Of a stretch of 64,000 bases of DNA, positions 20,031 to 32,000 are shown piece by piece (position 1 is the stretch's first letter; every line of letters starts with the position of its first letter). Origin of the DNA: Isoetes taiwanensis (taxonomy: Eukaryota; Streptophyta; Lycopodiopsida; Isoetales; Isoetaceae); the NCBI GenBank assembly GCA_021234155.1, contig JAJEKV010000021.1:17249563-17313562 (forward strand), given 5' to 3'. The position numbers were made by a program, and so were the translations under genes. The notes under the pieces are model-generated. The model had not been told where the DNA came from. It was given only the letters and a program-made list of their open reading frames with translations, and did not search any database.

Positions 20031-20043
20031 AAGGGGGGGAGAA
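20031..20043 (+). promoter_or_regulatory. polypurine tract
   Basis: AAGGGGGGGAGAA lies immediately before the 3' LTR (TGTGACGG). It is the primer site for plus-strand DNA synthesis. Confidence 0.93.
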
Positions 20044-21691
20044 TGTGACGGTCCAGGGGAATATACGCCATAAATACGTATATTCCTGGATCCGTCACTA
20101 TACAAGTCTAGCTTCATAGCCTTGTATACCATAGATTGTGGCACTAGGGGGCATGGCCAAGTTATTCTTATAACTTAGCCAACCATAGGTTTAGACCATT
20201 ATCCACGTGGCCTTAACCTATTGGGCACCCGCCACACAGGACTCACCCGATTGGTGCCACGTGGCATCCTAAGTGGACCTAACTTATATAGGCCTAAACC
20301 CTAACCCTAGGCCTCTTTCCAGCCCTAGCACCCAGAGACTCACCTACTCGTTCGAAACCCCGTTTCGAACATCGTTTGTTGTGGCATAGGCTGGTGCAGC
20401 AGCCCCAGCAGGGTAGACTCGTTCTTGGAGTAGGAGCAGCATCTTGTGAGTCGAAGACCATGGAGGCACACGGATCTGGAGGGAGAGCTTCAGGAGCAGG
20501 TATGTAGGATAGTAGTTGTGATAGCTTATCTGGAATTAGCATTCCAGATATGCTAGTATCTTGTATCTAGAGTAGAGCCATCCTAGAACCCGTATTCAAC
20601 ATCTTGAACCCTAATCAAGGAACCCTAACTATTAGTTAGATTTGTATGATTAGGTTAAGATGTTCTTCTTATGATTACTCTCATGATGTGATGATTATGT
20701 GATGTTGGTTGATCATGTTTGCTCCTCTTGTATTGGGAAGGGGGGTAGAGACCTAGGGCCATATGTAGTATGCTCCTAGAGTAGATCCCTTAGTTCCTAT
20801 TAGATGCGGCCTGTGCATAGGAGCCCACCAGGCTATCGAGGCTATGATATGACTCAGCACCACATAACGGGGCTAGAGGGAATGTGGAGGGAGGATCCCT
20901 GCCGAGTGGGGGCTTCGGGGGATCCCATAGTGGGCTAGGCTTATGGTCGGTCACTTCGTGTGGGCCGAGCATGGGTCCGACACCTCCTAGGGCAATGGTG
21001 TTGCCCTGCCTCTCGAGAGCTGCAAGTGTTGGCTTGGCTCTCGTTTTGGGGGTTCAGGGGGTGCACGAATCGCGGTGTCGCCACCCGCGATTCTCTAGCC
21101 CCTTACCACGCACCTCTAGACCCTGGGAAGGGGAGATGCAACCCTTCCTGCCTCATCGGACCAGGGAGATGCAACCTGGAGTAGTCCCGATGGGTGATGC
21201 CAGGGGATTGCGTATCCGGAAGGCTAGAGTCATGCCAGAGCCTGATTTAGCCCATCTGCAAAGTATGCACAGGAGGGGCGGATGGAGTGGTCAACCCTAG
21301 CCATTGTTCTATGCCAGCCCTCGCCATTGCCATGACTCGGTCTGCTCTATCTTGAGGCCTAGCCAGTCAGTCATCCTCCTTATGAGTCTGAGCCGGGGTA
21401 GGAGCTCTCATGTTTTATGGTTCATGATTATCATCTTTGCATTGGTATATGTGTGATGCACTACCCTTCGAGGTAGTATTTGTATATGTTTGATGCTAGT
21501 TCTGACGTGTTATCGCTTCCGCTGTTATAGGAGCCCATAGGGGAAGGGCAAGACACCTTCAGTGTTCCCTCCCGCACTAAGGGTCACCTCGAGTCGGGGT
21601 AGACGAAGGGCCCGCGTCGGTTGTAGAGCCGGATGGGGATTTCTGCCGAAAAATGCTTGGCCGGGCCAGATGTTTAGCGGGGGCGTCCACA
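20044..21691 (+). repeat. 3' LTR
   Basis: This uninterrupted LTR is 1648 bp, TGTGA...CCACA. It keeps AACTTATATAGGCC (probable TATA box, about 20281-20294), telomere-like CCTAAACCCTAACCC, the mini-exon and donor, and the acceptor near 21530. Relative to the 5' LTR it shows many small differences, often at CAG/CTG/CCWGG positions. Confidence 0.95.
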
Positions 21692-21696
21692 CAACC
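21692..21696. repeat. target-site duplication, right
   Basis: CAACC follows the 3' LTR and matches 1215-1219. Confidence 0.9.
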
Positions 21697-22195
21697 TGAT
21701 GAACGGCCTAGAAATGCATGCGATGCATGCATGCGACGCATGCAATGCATGCATGCTCGTCTCGTGCAAGAATGGTGATTCGCTACGCGAATCGATGACA
21801 TTCTTGCACTGCGACTCGCATGAACACAACAAATCCCGATACCAGAGAACTTCAAATACTAGATCCGAGGAGAAAAGGTTGAAGATTGTCCTAGGCTGGA
21901 CAAAAGGGCAAAGATAGAAGAGGTTAGAAAGGATAGGAATGGCCAAGAAAGCGTAGCTCATGCAAGAAGAAGCCCCTCCTCTGCATGAGATCAAAGAATA
22001 GAAGCCATGGATACTGCTGAGAGATAAGAAAGCGCCGATGAAACGTCGATGAAGAACTCTGCAATAAGTAGCGATCCCTCAACCTGATGAACGGCCTAGA
22101 AATGCATGCGATGCATGCATGCGACGCATGCAATGCATGCATGCTCGTCTCGTGCAAGAATGGTGATTCGCTACGCGAATCGATGACATTATGGG
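21697..22195. repeat. duplicated flanking unit with CATGCATG clusters
   Basis: A 108-bp segment beginning TGATGAACGGCCTAGAAATG occurs at 21697-21804 and again at 22083-22190. Each has a run of CATGCATGCGAYGCATGC-type RY repeats and the inverted repeat ATTCGCTACGCGAAT. The second copy is preceded by the 80-bp segment also found at 1138-1219. The spacing is about 386 bp. No gene is recognised. Confidence 0.85.
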
Positions 22196-24605
22196 AGGAT
22201 AATCTCAAAAAATTACAAGATGCATTCCCCTACATTGAAAGTATATAAAAGCTTCAGTTATGTGTTTTCTTGGTTATAGTTATTTAATCTTTACCATCCA
22301 AGTTCAAAATCAATGTCTCTTTGCGCTGCTTCTATATCTTTGGCTGAATTAGTAAGTGCATCATCCATCTTGCATAAAAAATGATGCCCATGTACCCCCT
22401 TGTTTTTCCTGCATCATGATATGATGAGCAATAGTGTGTCAGCTATCTTAAAAAACTACCATTTCCAGCTTTTAGTCAAGAACTCACCTGGAATTGTTCC
22501 GTGTATAGTTTGACAGTAGCAGCATGGGCAAGCAGCATACTATGAGCAGCATATTATGATGACAATATAAGGCTCGACTGTCGAATTTTTATCAGAGCAG
22601 CATAGGGGTGAAGAGCATCATTGGGGTGGAAGTATTCCAACATTATATCCCATGGAATGTTATCTACTAGTGCTTGACATGCTCACCAAATGCTTCAAAA
22701 CATACTTTGGCATATGCGTTAACGTCCTTACTAAAAGGAAAAATATAAATTCTTGAGGAATTGGGTTTTAATGACAGGGATGTTTGGACTTAACCAGCCT
22801 TCATAGCCTATAAACCTCATACCACAGAAATGAGAATCACATACTTTTGAAATTATGCTGCAAAAACACCTTTTTCGATAAGCTATTTATCCGCTCATTA
22901 TAGTGCCTCATGCCCTCTAGGTTCACTGGACCTACTTGTTCCTCTGTTCCAGGAGCATCGATAAGTTGAGATTTGTTAGTAAATTTACAAAAATGTACAA
23001 TTGGTAGCAACATCAAGACCATCAATATGAAGTACGATTATAAAATTGTGTTGTGAAGAAACCTAATACAAAGGATAGAAAATATGTATGCTTCAAGATA
23101 AAAGGAAAACCTGGCAAAATGCGTGTCCAAGCTATAGAAATCCGAATGCAATTAATGTCCAAGTCCCCTAATAGAGAAGTGATCCCAGATATCGTCTAGT
23201 TAAAGAGAGAGGAATAAGGGGATGTTGCTATGAAATGAAATAGAGGCAAAGCGGTGAAGGTTCTGTTTTGGCAAGAGCGGAACGAAACATTTTGGTTAAA
23301 AAATGATCCTTCCAAAGAAATGATAGATGTATGACTGTTGCAGCCTGAAAGAATGCACTGCAACAACCTCCCTTACACAAGTTAGAGAGAATCATTCTCG
23401 CACCAAGCAAAATCATTTTTTCTTGGAAGTTGTATTGCCAATGCGCTTAATGATTTTTATGCCAAGCTTGGCTCTGGGATGAGTGTCAAATTAACAGACA
23501 TATAACGTAGAATCACACAAAGAGGAGCCTGCTGCGGAGAGATAAACCTTAAAGCATGTAAAAGCCAGTTCATACCCGCCATAAAATTGCCAGTTCATGG
23601 AAAAATCTGCTTGATTGCAATTGCAGAAGCCAATGAAAACAAAATAGAATTTGCAATATCTCATTCACCTGTTGTACAATGCATGCAATAAATCTCAATC
23701 CGTTGAATCCTTAAAAGTTCATTAGTTAATCATCCATAGTTAAATCCAGAGACTTCCACCTGATTCGCTAATTAGGATCTGTTTTTATACACATTCAACA
23801 TTTTTCCATTGCTTTCTTGCCAATCCTGTTCGAAGACACCTTAGTTTGGTCATTATGTTGTTCCAAACCGCTTTTTTTTTATTTCTTATGTATACAGGAA
23901 ACGCTCATTTAAGTAGCAAAAGAATTGTCTTTTATTGATGTAGCGAATGCGTGAATGGTTTTAACAAGGTAAGGAACACAAACATATATAGAAGTTCAAA
24001 AGGAAGTCCACTGCAGGCATCTCAAAACAAGCTCGCGGCAGACAACAAATAATGACAAAGGCCTCTTACAATATAATCTGCAGGTTTCCTAGCACCATCC
24101 CTGCTTATGGTCCATGCGTCAAGGCGAGAACTTCCAAATAACACCAACTTGAAAATGCTCAAGCTCACCGGTACACATTGTAGAAAGAACTGATTTCCAG
24201 TTCAAATAACATAAAAATACGCATCTAAAGCTTTACCTTTAATTCCAGCTACAACAACAAAGCTTTGAGTAATCCACCATCATGTGCGATTGTATCCAAA
24301 CCCATCCCCCTCAATTGCTAAGCAACGAACAAATATATCCACAAAGCTGGGATTGTATGTATTGATAACTACATTCACCTGAAAGGAATGCAGATCCCAT
24401 AAATGTGGTTAATTTCATAAATCATAAAACAAATTGCGCACAAACAGATCAGCAAATAATTCATAAATTCCTTAGCCCAAATTGGTTTAATAATGAACAA
24501 GATAGGAAAGCTTCACATTTAACAGGCACACAAAGGCGAAGACCATAGTTCTTTGCTTAAGATCTCTGATATATGGATGGACAAATGGACCCTTGCTTGT
24601 ATTGC

Positions 24606-25312
24606 CATGGTAGACGCTTTTTTAGGTACGCTATTAGGTACGGTACTTTAGGTACGAGAACCTTACAGTACCTAAACATTTTGAGGTACGTGTAGTATAA
24701 GGTACGTTCGAAGAAAACATCAGGCCTCTTTTCCTACACTAATAAGATACATGACGATGGAAAAACCAGCAATTAATGATTGCACAGCCATAATTATATG
24801 AGAAGGAACCTTAGTGGACTGCTGCTACTGCTCCCATTTCCACCTGCAGTAAGATGCATTCTCAGCCTAGTGGTGCTAGATTTGAAAATAGTAGCACAAT
24901 ATTTGCATCTCCAACTACAGACTCCACTCCCTTTCCCAACCTTTTCCAGAATTGTTGCATGCTCCCAGATGCTGTTTAATCTCTTAGGCATGACTACAAG
25001 CTTGAAGACGGATGCCTCAGAATGCAAGAAACAAAGATGGCCATGGAGCACCCTAAATAAGATAATTTGGTGGGAGAAGATCCAAATCTGTTGGCAACGA
25101 CTTCAGCTGAGCATTATCCCACTCTCTGGCATCATAGCGGCGAGACGTGGCTCTCCCATTTCCGTTGCTGCCGCCAACGTCGGGAAGGCAACGTCTTTTT
25201 TTTTTTTTTTTTTAACAAAAAAAAGACGTATCTATGGAAAAAATACGCGACTCGTACCTGAACGTTCGTTTTGGTACCTAAATTGTTAGGTACGCGTACC
25301 GATTCTACCATG
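24606..25312 (-). mobile_element. non-autonomous hAT element, copy 1
   Basis: The terminal inverted repeats CATGGTAGA/TCTACCATG are flanked by a perfect 8-bp duplication TGTATTGC (24598-24605 and 25313-25320), a hAT hallmark. At both ends the motif GGTACG/CGTACC recurs many times (24620-24705 and 25250-25300), as expected of subterminal transposase-binding repeats. The interior encodes only a BED-type finger. A long T run with a matching A run (ACGTCTTTTTTT...AAAAAAAAGACGT, about 25190-25231) can form a hairpin. Confidence 0.88.
24822..25051 (-). pseudogene. BED-type zinc finger of hAT transposase (remnant)
   Basis: The minus-strand frame reads NSIWEHATILEKVGKGSGVC and then WRCKYCATIFKSSTTRLRMH. 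This has the Trp, CxxC and following His of a BED finger, which is the DNA-binding start of hAT transposases. No catalytic or dimerisation domain follows; the second zinc-binding His is not evident. It is identical in the copy at 31402-31631. Confidence 0.75.
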
Positions 25313-28215
25313 TGTATTGCCATTGTATCAAGGGCAAATGCTAGCTTTTATTTATCTCTGCCAGTGTGCTTTAGCAAAAAAAGATCAAAGTGTATTTTGC
25401 ATCATGGTGAAAAGGTAATATGCAAGCATATATCTAACAAAGCATTGTATGCCATACCATATCAACGAAACAAAGAGAGAGAATCAGTAATTGAACTACA
25501 AGGGCAACTCATGTCAAAATTAAGAACTCACGATAGTCATCTTTGATTAGTGATTACTTCTTCCACACAAGTGTAGAAGGCACCGCCATGCAGTACATAT
25601 AGTTGCGCCCGGTGGCAAAAGCATGCATCACCGATAGTACCACAAAGAGAACCTTCATCTCCAGCCATTCAATCAATCATCCTGGTGGTCATTTGATGCG
25701 TCCAATGCCAACCACATACCCTTGTTTCCTAATGGATTATTTGCAGTAAGAGCAAAGAAGAGTATCAGAAATAATGCTCAGGTATTTTTTTCCAACATCA
25801 TAAATGCATATGAAAGCATGATTTCACAAGTATACATACGATTCAACAACATAAGGGTTGCTTCGAGAGCTTGTTGGGCAGCTGATACTACCCAACACAC
25901 GACAGTTTGTAACACAAGCTTCAGATGGCCAATCACACTACCAGATTGAAATAAGATGTCGCAGAAAAACATCATAGAAACTAAAGGCATGGTTTAAACC
26001 CAAGAGCATTGCCTCAACAACATGACTTCTCATGTCTTTCCCAATAGAATCATGTGGTGATACAAGCATCTGCATGAATGTTGCAGCCAGATCATGCACT
26101 GCGGATTTACCAGTATCATCATGCACACCAGATTTAGCCGTTGTTACAAAATCTAAAAGCCTTTCTTCCAACCAAGCTGCAAGCGTAGCACTGTCCATTT
26201 CTAAAAACTTTACACAAATATTATGCATGAAGCCAAAGTGGAAATCAATGGGAGAATCCAAAATATCTATCATGAGCTGAAGGCACTTTATATTGATAGT
26301 CTCGTTTAGACAGCCCCGAGCACATTTACAACATAAGAAGGGGCCCCCGCCCACTCAAGTGCCTGCAAACTATTGATGACTTCCACGGTTCTCCATTACC
26401 AAAGCAAAGCCTCAATGCTTCACACACCTATTGGGATTTGTGCAAGTCGCTAATTTCCTCAACGGACTTGAATGATTGTAGCCTCTCGTACATCCCGAAG
26501 CACATTCTTTGTCTTTTAGACAAGCGAGCTAAAGTATCCTTGATATGCTTTAAAAAGTACAGATCAATGTATACTCCCTGTTCTTCCTTTGATGTGATAA
26601 GACAATCCATTAATGTCTTGCACTTAGCATGAACACTTTCAAAGACACTGTCTGCACTCATCCTCACCATTACCAATGTAAGATTTTCAAGGACATTTGC
26701 ATCTGCCATGCTCAATCTTTTACCCTTGACAATTGCATAAGCATTAATGCATTTTGCAATACTGTCAATGATGTTTTCCAAAGAAAGGAAATAGGAAGTT
26801 ATTTCTGCACTGCTTGGATGAGAACATGTAGGAAATCCATGTAAAAGTGCAGGTACTACCACATTAGAATCTGAATCCATGTTCATGTGAACAGCATCAT
26901 TTTTCCACGAATGCAAACCCCACCTAAAGATCAACTTCAAGGTCGGCAAGTGCAATCCGACTTTTCCCAGAAGACCAAGCTTCTTCTCAGAATCTATCAA
27001 GCTGCTGATAGGGCAGTTTCAGTTTCACATAGTTGAGTTATAATATCTGATGCTAAGGTATGAAGGCTACCAATGTACCAGTCTAAGATGGATGATAATA
27101 CCTCCAAGACACTATCCACAACATCATGTTCCACAATATGGAGCATTACTTCCCCAAAAAATGTAAGATCCCCCTTTTTACAACCAATGCTGCCTTCACG
27201 ATCAGTGCCAACATCTGTCAATATAGACTGGGTCCCAGATTGTAAAACCGACAACACTAAGGTTAAAATTGCCCCTTGCCTGATAACCAGCCAGGAATTC
27301 ATTTTTGGATTGCCACTAACAAAGCCATATGTTGCTGAGCCCCAACATACAAACATTTCCCAACAATAAAGAGGCCGAAATTTGAAGATTGGGCTTTTAA
27401 AACGTTGAAGTCTTTGCACCAACTGATCTTCAAGGGAACTGGATTCTGCAGGGCTTGGTCTTTGTCCCACCAAAAGCATTACATAGAAGAATCTGAACGT
27501 CCATATTGAAACTTGAATAAACCCTTCATTTTCAAAACCTAAACTGCACAAGATCGCCATATATGCATTTGTCAAGCTCCCATGATCCGAGTGAATCCAA
27601 GATTTTCTGAGAAAATACTCTCAAAATTGGGCAAAATTGTTCAGGTTCAGTTCTCTTTCTCGTAGGTATAGAAGGGAAATCGTGGCAAGCATGTTGATGA
27701 TAAGCCAGATCCATGAAAATTTCAAACGGATAAGCCAAAGCCATGAGATTTCAAAATCACAAATCATAGCAAATTAATATTCTACGATCCATCCAAGGGC
27801 GAGAAAACCCATGTGCCCCCTCAGATGAAGAGAATCGACATTAAAGGACCATGCCGCACTTGAAACGATCGGTCCCGAATGCCGTTAAAAAATCACAGTG
27901 CAATGCTTAGTCGGTCCTGAATGCCATTGAAAAAATCCTGGTGCAATGCTTGCTCCAATCTAGAAAAAGCTTCGAATGTGTTGCCCTAAATTAAAGACAT
28001 GATCTTCATATAATTCCGGTAGCAGGCAATGACCCCAATCGACTACGAAACATCATTTGAGAGGAAGAGAGTCGATGTTAGAATGCAAAATCCAGCATGC
28101 CTCTTCGTTTCGCACAAAACTTTCCAACTGTTTTGAATCTGACGCTGTAAAATGGAAGTTTTAAAATGCAACAAAATCAAGGGGCAAAAATGCGCACAGA
28201 CTATCATAAAACGCC

Positions 28216-28229
28216 TTTATTATTATATA
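28216..28229 (-). other. Helitron-like 5' terminus, copy 1
   Basis: Read on the minus strand, TATATAATAATAAAGGCGTT, then TTATGATAGTCTGTGCGC, matches the Helitron 5' end at 34825-34862 on the plus strand. The initial TC dinucleotide is not preserved. It marks the right-hand limit of the duplicated block. Confidence 0.55.
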
Positions 28230-28236
28230 TCATTAT

Positions 28237-29055
28237 CATTATATATATAAAGACACTTTGATGTGTGGGAAACATTACTTGCTGGTTTTTATCTAGGCCG
28301 TCGAATCCGAGAGGTTGAATCTTTGCCGCACATTTAAGTGTATAGGCATGTATGGGCATGCATGGGGAAGACACTTTGATGTGTGGGACACATTACTCGC
28401 TGGTTTTCATCTAGGCCGTCAAATCTGAGAGGTTGAATCTTGGCCGCACATTTAAGTGTATAGGCATGTATGGGCATGCATGGGGGGCATGCCCCCCATC
28501 TTTAAGCCGTTGGATCAGAGGGAAGGTGCAATCTGGGCGCTTAAATATGCCTAGGTTATGGGGATCTCGGTGCTATAAGATAAGCAACCCCCTTATTTGG
28601 GGCTTTCAATCTCGCCGTTGAATGTGCAGGATGAATGGCCGAGATTTTGGCACACATATTAAGTGCCATAAATGTGTTGCAGCAAAAATTAATGGCAAGA
28701 ATGTGTATCATTTTGCCTTCTCGATTGCTTTGTTTTTCACTATCTTCTGGCTATGGCGCATTGAGGCGGTTGGATGGTATGCATATGCCCATTCATTTTC
28801 CTTCTTCTGCATGCCAAGATCGATTGCATGGCTTACCTCTCGCCTTGCCCTTGTTGCGATTTTGCCACAGCCGGGGGCACATTCCGCTTAGTTCTGTGAA
28901 CTAACTCTTCCTGAATGCATTCGAAGAGTTCTGGGACCGTTTTTTGGATGCCGCCTTCCCGTTCCGCTGCCATGGCATGGAATCTTGGTTTCCTTGCAGG
29001 TCCTGTTCGGTTGGATCTGCTAAAAGCCAGAACTGTTATGAAGGTTATTAATTCA
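28237..29055. repeat. 0.8-kb repeat element between the two copies
   Basis: It starts TTATATATATAAAGACACTT and contains an internal tandem duplication of about 118 bp (units from 28251 and 28369), a 20-bp perfect palindrome at 28480-28499, and a stretch with weak coding appearance. The same element lies at 50984-52590, where an extra segment of about 830 bp is present. The shared sequence stops at GAAGGTTATTAA in both. The family is not recognised; a Helitron-type 5' end without TC is possible. Confidence 0.75.
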
Positions 29056-29064
29056 TACCAGGAA

Positions 29065-32000
29065 GCATGGGCAAGCAGTACTATGAGCAGCATATTATGA
29101 TGACAATATAAGGCTCGACTGTCGAATTTTTATCAGAGCAGCATAGGGGTAAAGAGCATCATTGGGGTGGAAGTATTCCAACGTTATATCCCATGGAATG
29201 TTATCTAGTGCTTCACATGCTCACCAAATGCTTCAAAACATACTTTGGCATATGCGTTAACGTCCTTACTAAAAGGAAAAATATAAATTCTCGAGGAATT
29301 GGGTTTTAATGACAGGGATGTTTGGACTTAACCAGCCTTCATACGCTTCTTCCAGTGCAAGTTGCGGATCCCAATGACTTATGGTCATAGCCTATAAACC
29401 TCATACCACAGAAATGAGAATCACATACTTTTGAAATTATGCTGCAAAAACACCTTTTTCGATAAGCTATTTATCCGCTCATTATAGTGCCTCATGCCCT
29501 CTAGATTCACTGGACCTACTTGTTCCTCTGTTCCAGGAGCATCGATAAGTTGAGATTTGTTAGTAAATTTACAAAAATGTACAATTGGTAGCAACATCAA
29601 GACCATCAATATGAAGTACGATTATAAAATTGTGTTGTGAAGAAACCTAATACAAAGGATAGAAAATATGTATGCTTCAAGATAAAAGGAAAACCTGGCA
29701 AAATGCGTGTCCAAGCTATAGAAATCCGAATGCAATTAATGTCCAAGTCCCCTAATAGAGAAGTGATCCCAGATATCGTCTAGTTAAAGAGAGAGGAATA
29801 AGGGGATGTTGCTATGAAATGAAATAGAGGCAAAGCGGTGATGAAGGTTCTGTTTTGGCAAGAGCAGAACGAAACATTTTGGTTAAAAAATGATTCTTCC
29901 AAAGAAATGATAGATGTATGACTGTTGCAGCCTGAAAGAATGCACTGCAACAACCTCCCTTACACAAGTTAGAGAGAATCATTCTCGCACCAAGCAAAAT
30001 CATTTTTTCTTGGTAGTTGTATTGCCAATGCGCTTAATGATTTTTATGCCAAGCTTGGCTCTGGGATGAGTGTCAAATTAACAGACATATAACGTAGAAT
30101 CACACAAAGAGGAGCCTGCTGCGGAGAGATAAACCTTAAAGCATGTAAAAGCCAGTTCATACCCGCCATAAAACTGCCAGTTCATGGAAAAATCTGCTTG
30201 ATTGCAATTGCAGAAGCCAATGAAAACAAAATAGAATTTGCAATATCTCATTCACCTGTTGTACAATGCATGCAATAAATCTCAATCCGTTGAATCCTTA
30301 AAAGTTCATTAGTTAATCATCCATAGTTAAATCCAGAGACTTCCACCTGATTCGCTAATTAGGATCTGTTTTTATACACATTCAACATTTTTCCATTGCT
30401 TTCTTGCCAATCCTGTTCGAAGACACCTTAGTTTGGTCATTATGTTGTTCCAAACTGTCTTTTTATGTTCTTATATATACAGGAAACGCTCATTTAAGTA
30501 GCAAAAGAATTGTCTTTTATTGATGTAGCAGTCGTGAATGGTTTTAACAAGGTAAGGAACACAAACATATATAGAAGTTCAAAAGGAAGCCCACCTGCAG
30601 GCATCTCAAAACAAGCTCTAGCAGACAGCAACAGCGACAAAGGCCTCTTACAATATAATCTGCAGGTTTCCTAGCACCATCCCTGTTTATGGTCCATGCG
30701 TCAAGGCGCAGAACTTCCAGCATAACACCAACTTGAAAATGCTGAAGCTCACCTGGTACACATTGTAGAAAGAACTGATTTCCAGTTCAAATAACATAAA
30801 AATACTGCATCTAAAGCTTTACCTTTAATTCCAGCTACAACAACAGTGCTGAGTAATCCACCATCATGTGCAGTGTATCCAAACCCATCCCCCTCAATTG
30901 CTAAGCAACGAACAAATATATCCACAAAGCTGGGATTGTATGTATTGATAACTACATTCACCTGAAAGGAATGCAGATCCCATAAATGTGGTTAATTTCA
31001 TAAATCATAAAACAAATTGCGCACAAACAGATCAGCAAATAATTCATAAATTCCTTAGCCCAAATTGGTTTAATAATGAACAAGATAGGAAAGCTTCACA
31101 TTTAACAGGCACACAAGGCGAAGACCATAGTTGCTGCGCAGCATCTCTGCATATGGATGGACAAATGGACCCTTGCTTGTATTGCCATGGTAGACGCTTT
31201 TTTAGGTACGCTATTAGGTACGGTACTTTAGGTACGAGAACCTTACAGTACCTAAACATTTTGAGGTACGTGTAGTATAAGGTACGTTCAAAGAAAACAT
31301 CAGGCCTCTTTTCCTACACTAATAAGATACATGACGATGGAAAAACCAGCAATTAATGATTGCACAGCCATAATTATATGAGAAGGAACCTTAGTGGACT
31401 GCTGCTACTGCTCCCATTTCCACCTGCAGTAAGATGCATTCTCAGCCTAGTGGTGCTAGATTTGAAAATAGTAGCACAATATTTGCATCTCCAACTACAG
31501 ACTCCACTCCCTTTCCCAACCTTTTCCAGAATTGTTGCATGCTCCCAGATGCTGTTTAATCTCTTAGGCATGACTACAAGCTTGAAGACGGATGCCTCAG
31601 AATGCAAGAAACAAAGATGGCCATGGAGCACCCTAAATAAGATAATTTGGTGGGAGAAGATCCAAATCTGTTGGCAACGACTTCAGCTGAGCATTATCCC
31701 ACTCTCTGGCATCATAGCGGCGAGACGTGGCTCTCCCATTTCCGTTGCTGCCGCCAACGTCGGGAAGGCAACGTCTTTTTTTTTTTAACAAAAAAAAGAC
31801 GTATCTATGGAAAAAATACGCGACTCGTACCTGAACGTTCGTTTTGGTACCTAAATTGTTAGGTACGCGTACCGATTCTACCATGTGTATTGCCATTGTA
31901 TCAAGGGCAAATGCTAGCTTTTATTTATCTCTGCCAGTGTGCTTTAGCAAAAAAAGATCAAAGTGTATTTTGCATCATGGTGAAAAGGTAATATGCAAGC

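Larger units (their letters stand above)
1220..21691 (+). mobile_element. Ty3/gypsy chromovirus carrying a histone H3-like ORF
   Basis: This is a complete element with two LTRs (TGTGA ends), a 5-bp target duplication, a tRNA-iMet primer site at 8681, a polypurine tract at 20031-20043, and pol order protease-RT-RNase H-integrase-chromodomain. It spans 20.5 kb, or about 14.7 kb without the nested LINE. Between the 5' LTR and gag lie about 5.7 kb of additional sequence with two intact ORFs: a histone H3-like protein, and an unidentified protein of about 504 residues. The same interval holds an antisense LRR fragment, 202-bp tandem repeats and GGGTTCGC palindromes. Gag and pol have multiple frameshifts as read, so the copy is either non-autonomous or miscalled. 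The LTRs are clearly homologous but differ at many CAG/CTG-type positions, which makes an insertion age unreliable. Confidence 0.93.
22200..28229 (-). pseudogene. gene fragment copy 1, unidentified multi-exon protein
   Basis: On the minus strand, from right to left, come a start-like exon (27745-27532, MALAYPFEIFMDLAYHQ) and a long exon (about 27575-26428, with FRPLYCWEMFVCWGSATYGF, VIRQGAILTLVLSVLQSGTQ, LENLTLVMVRMSADSVFE). Shorter exons follow near 26350-25940 (CLQLMIDILDSPIDFHFGF), 25720-25560, 24375-24230 (TYNPSFVDIFVRCLAIEGDG) and 23010-22860. Donor-like sites such as CCAG|GTGAGT near 22485 show it was a spliced gene. The hydrophobic helical periodicity suggests a large helical-repeat protein, but I do not recognise it. 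Frames are broken by small indels that differ between the two copies. The right end carries a Helitron-like 5' terminus on the same strand, so the fragment may be Helitron cargo. Confidence 0.6.

Noticed and set aside
28237-28260. Calling the 0.8-kb repeat a Helitron
   Set aside because: Its start resembles Helitron AT-rich ends but lacks a reliable TC, and no matching 3' hairpin-CTAG end was found.
28622-28904. Overlapping frames of 89 codons in the 0.8-kb repeat
   Set aside because: The two frames overlap, are not conserved in length in the second copy (52203-52442), and have no recognisable domain.
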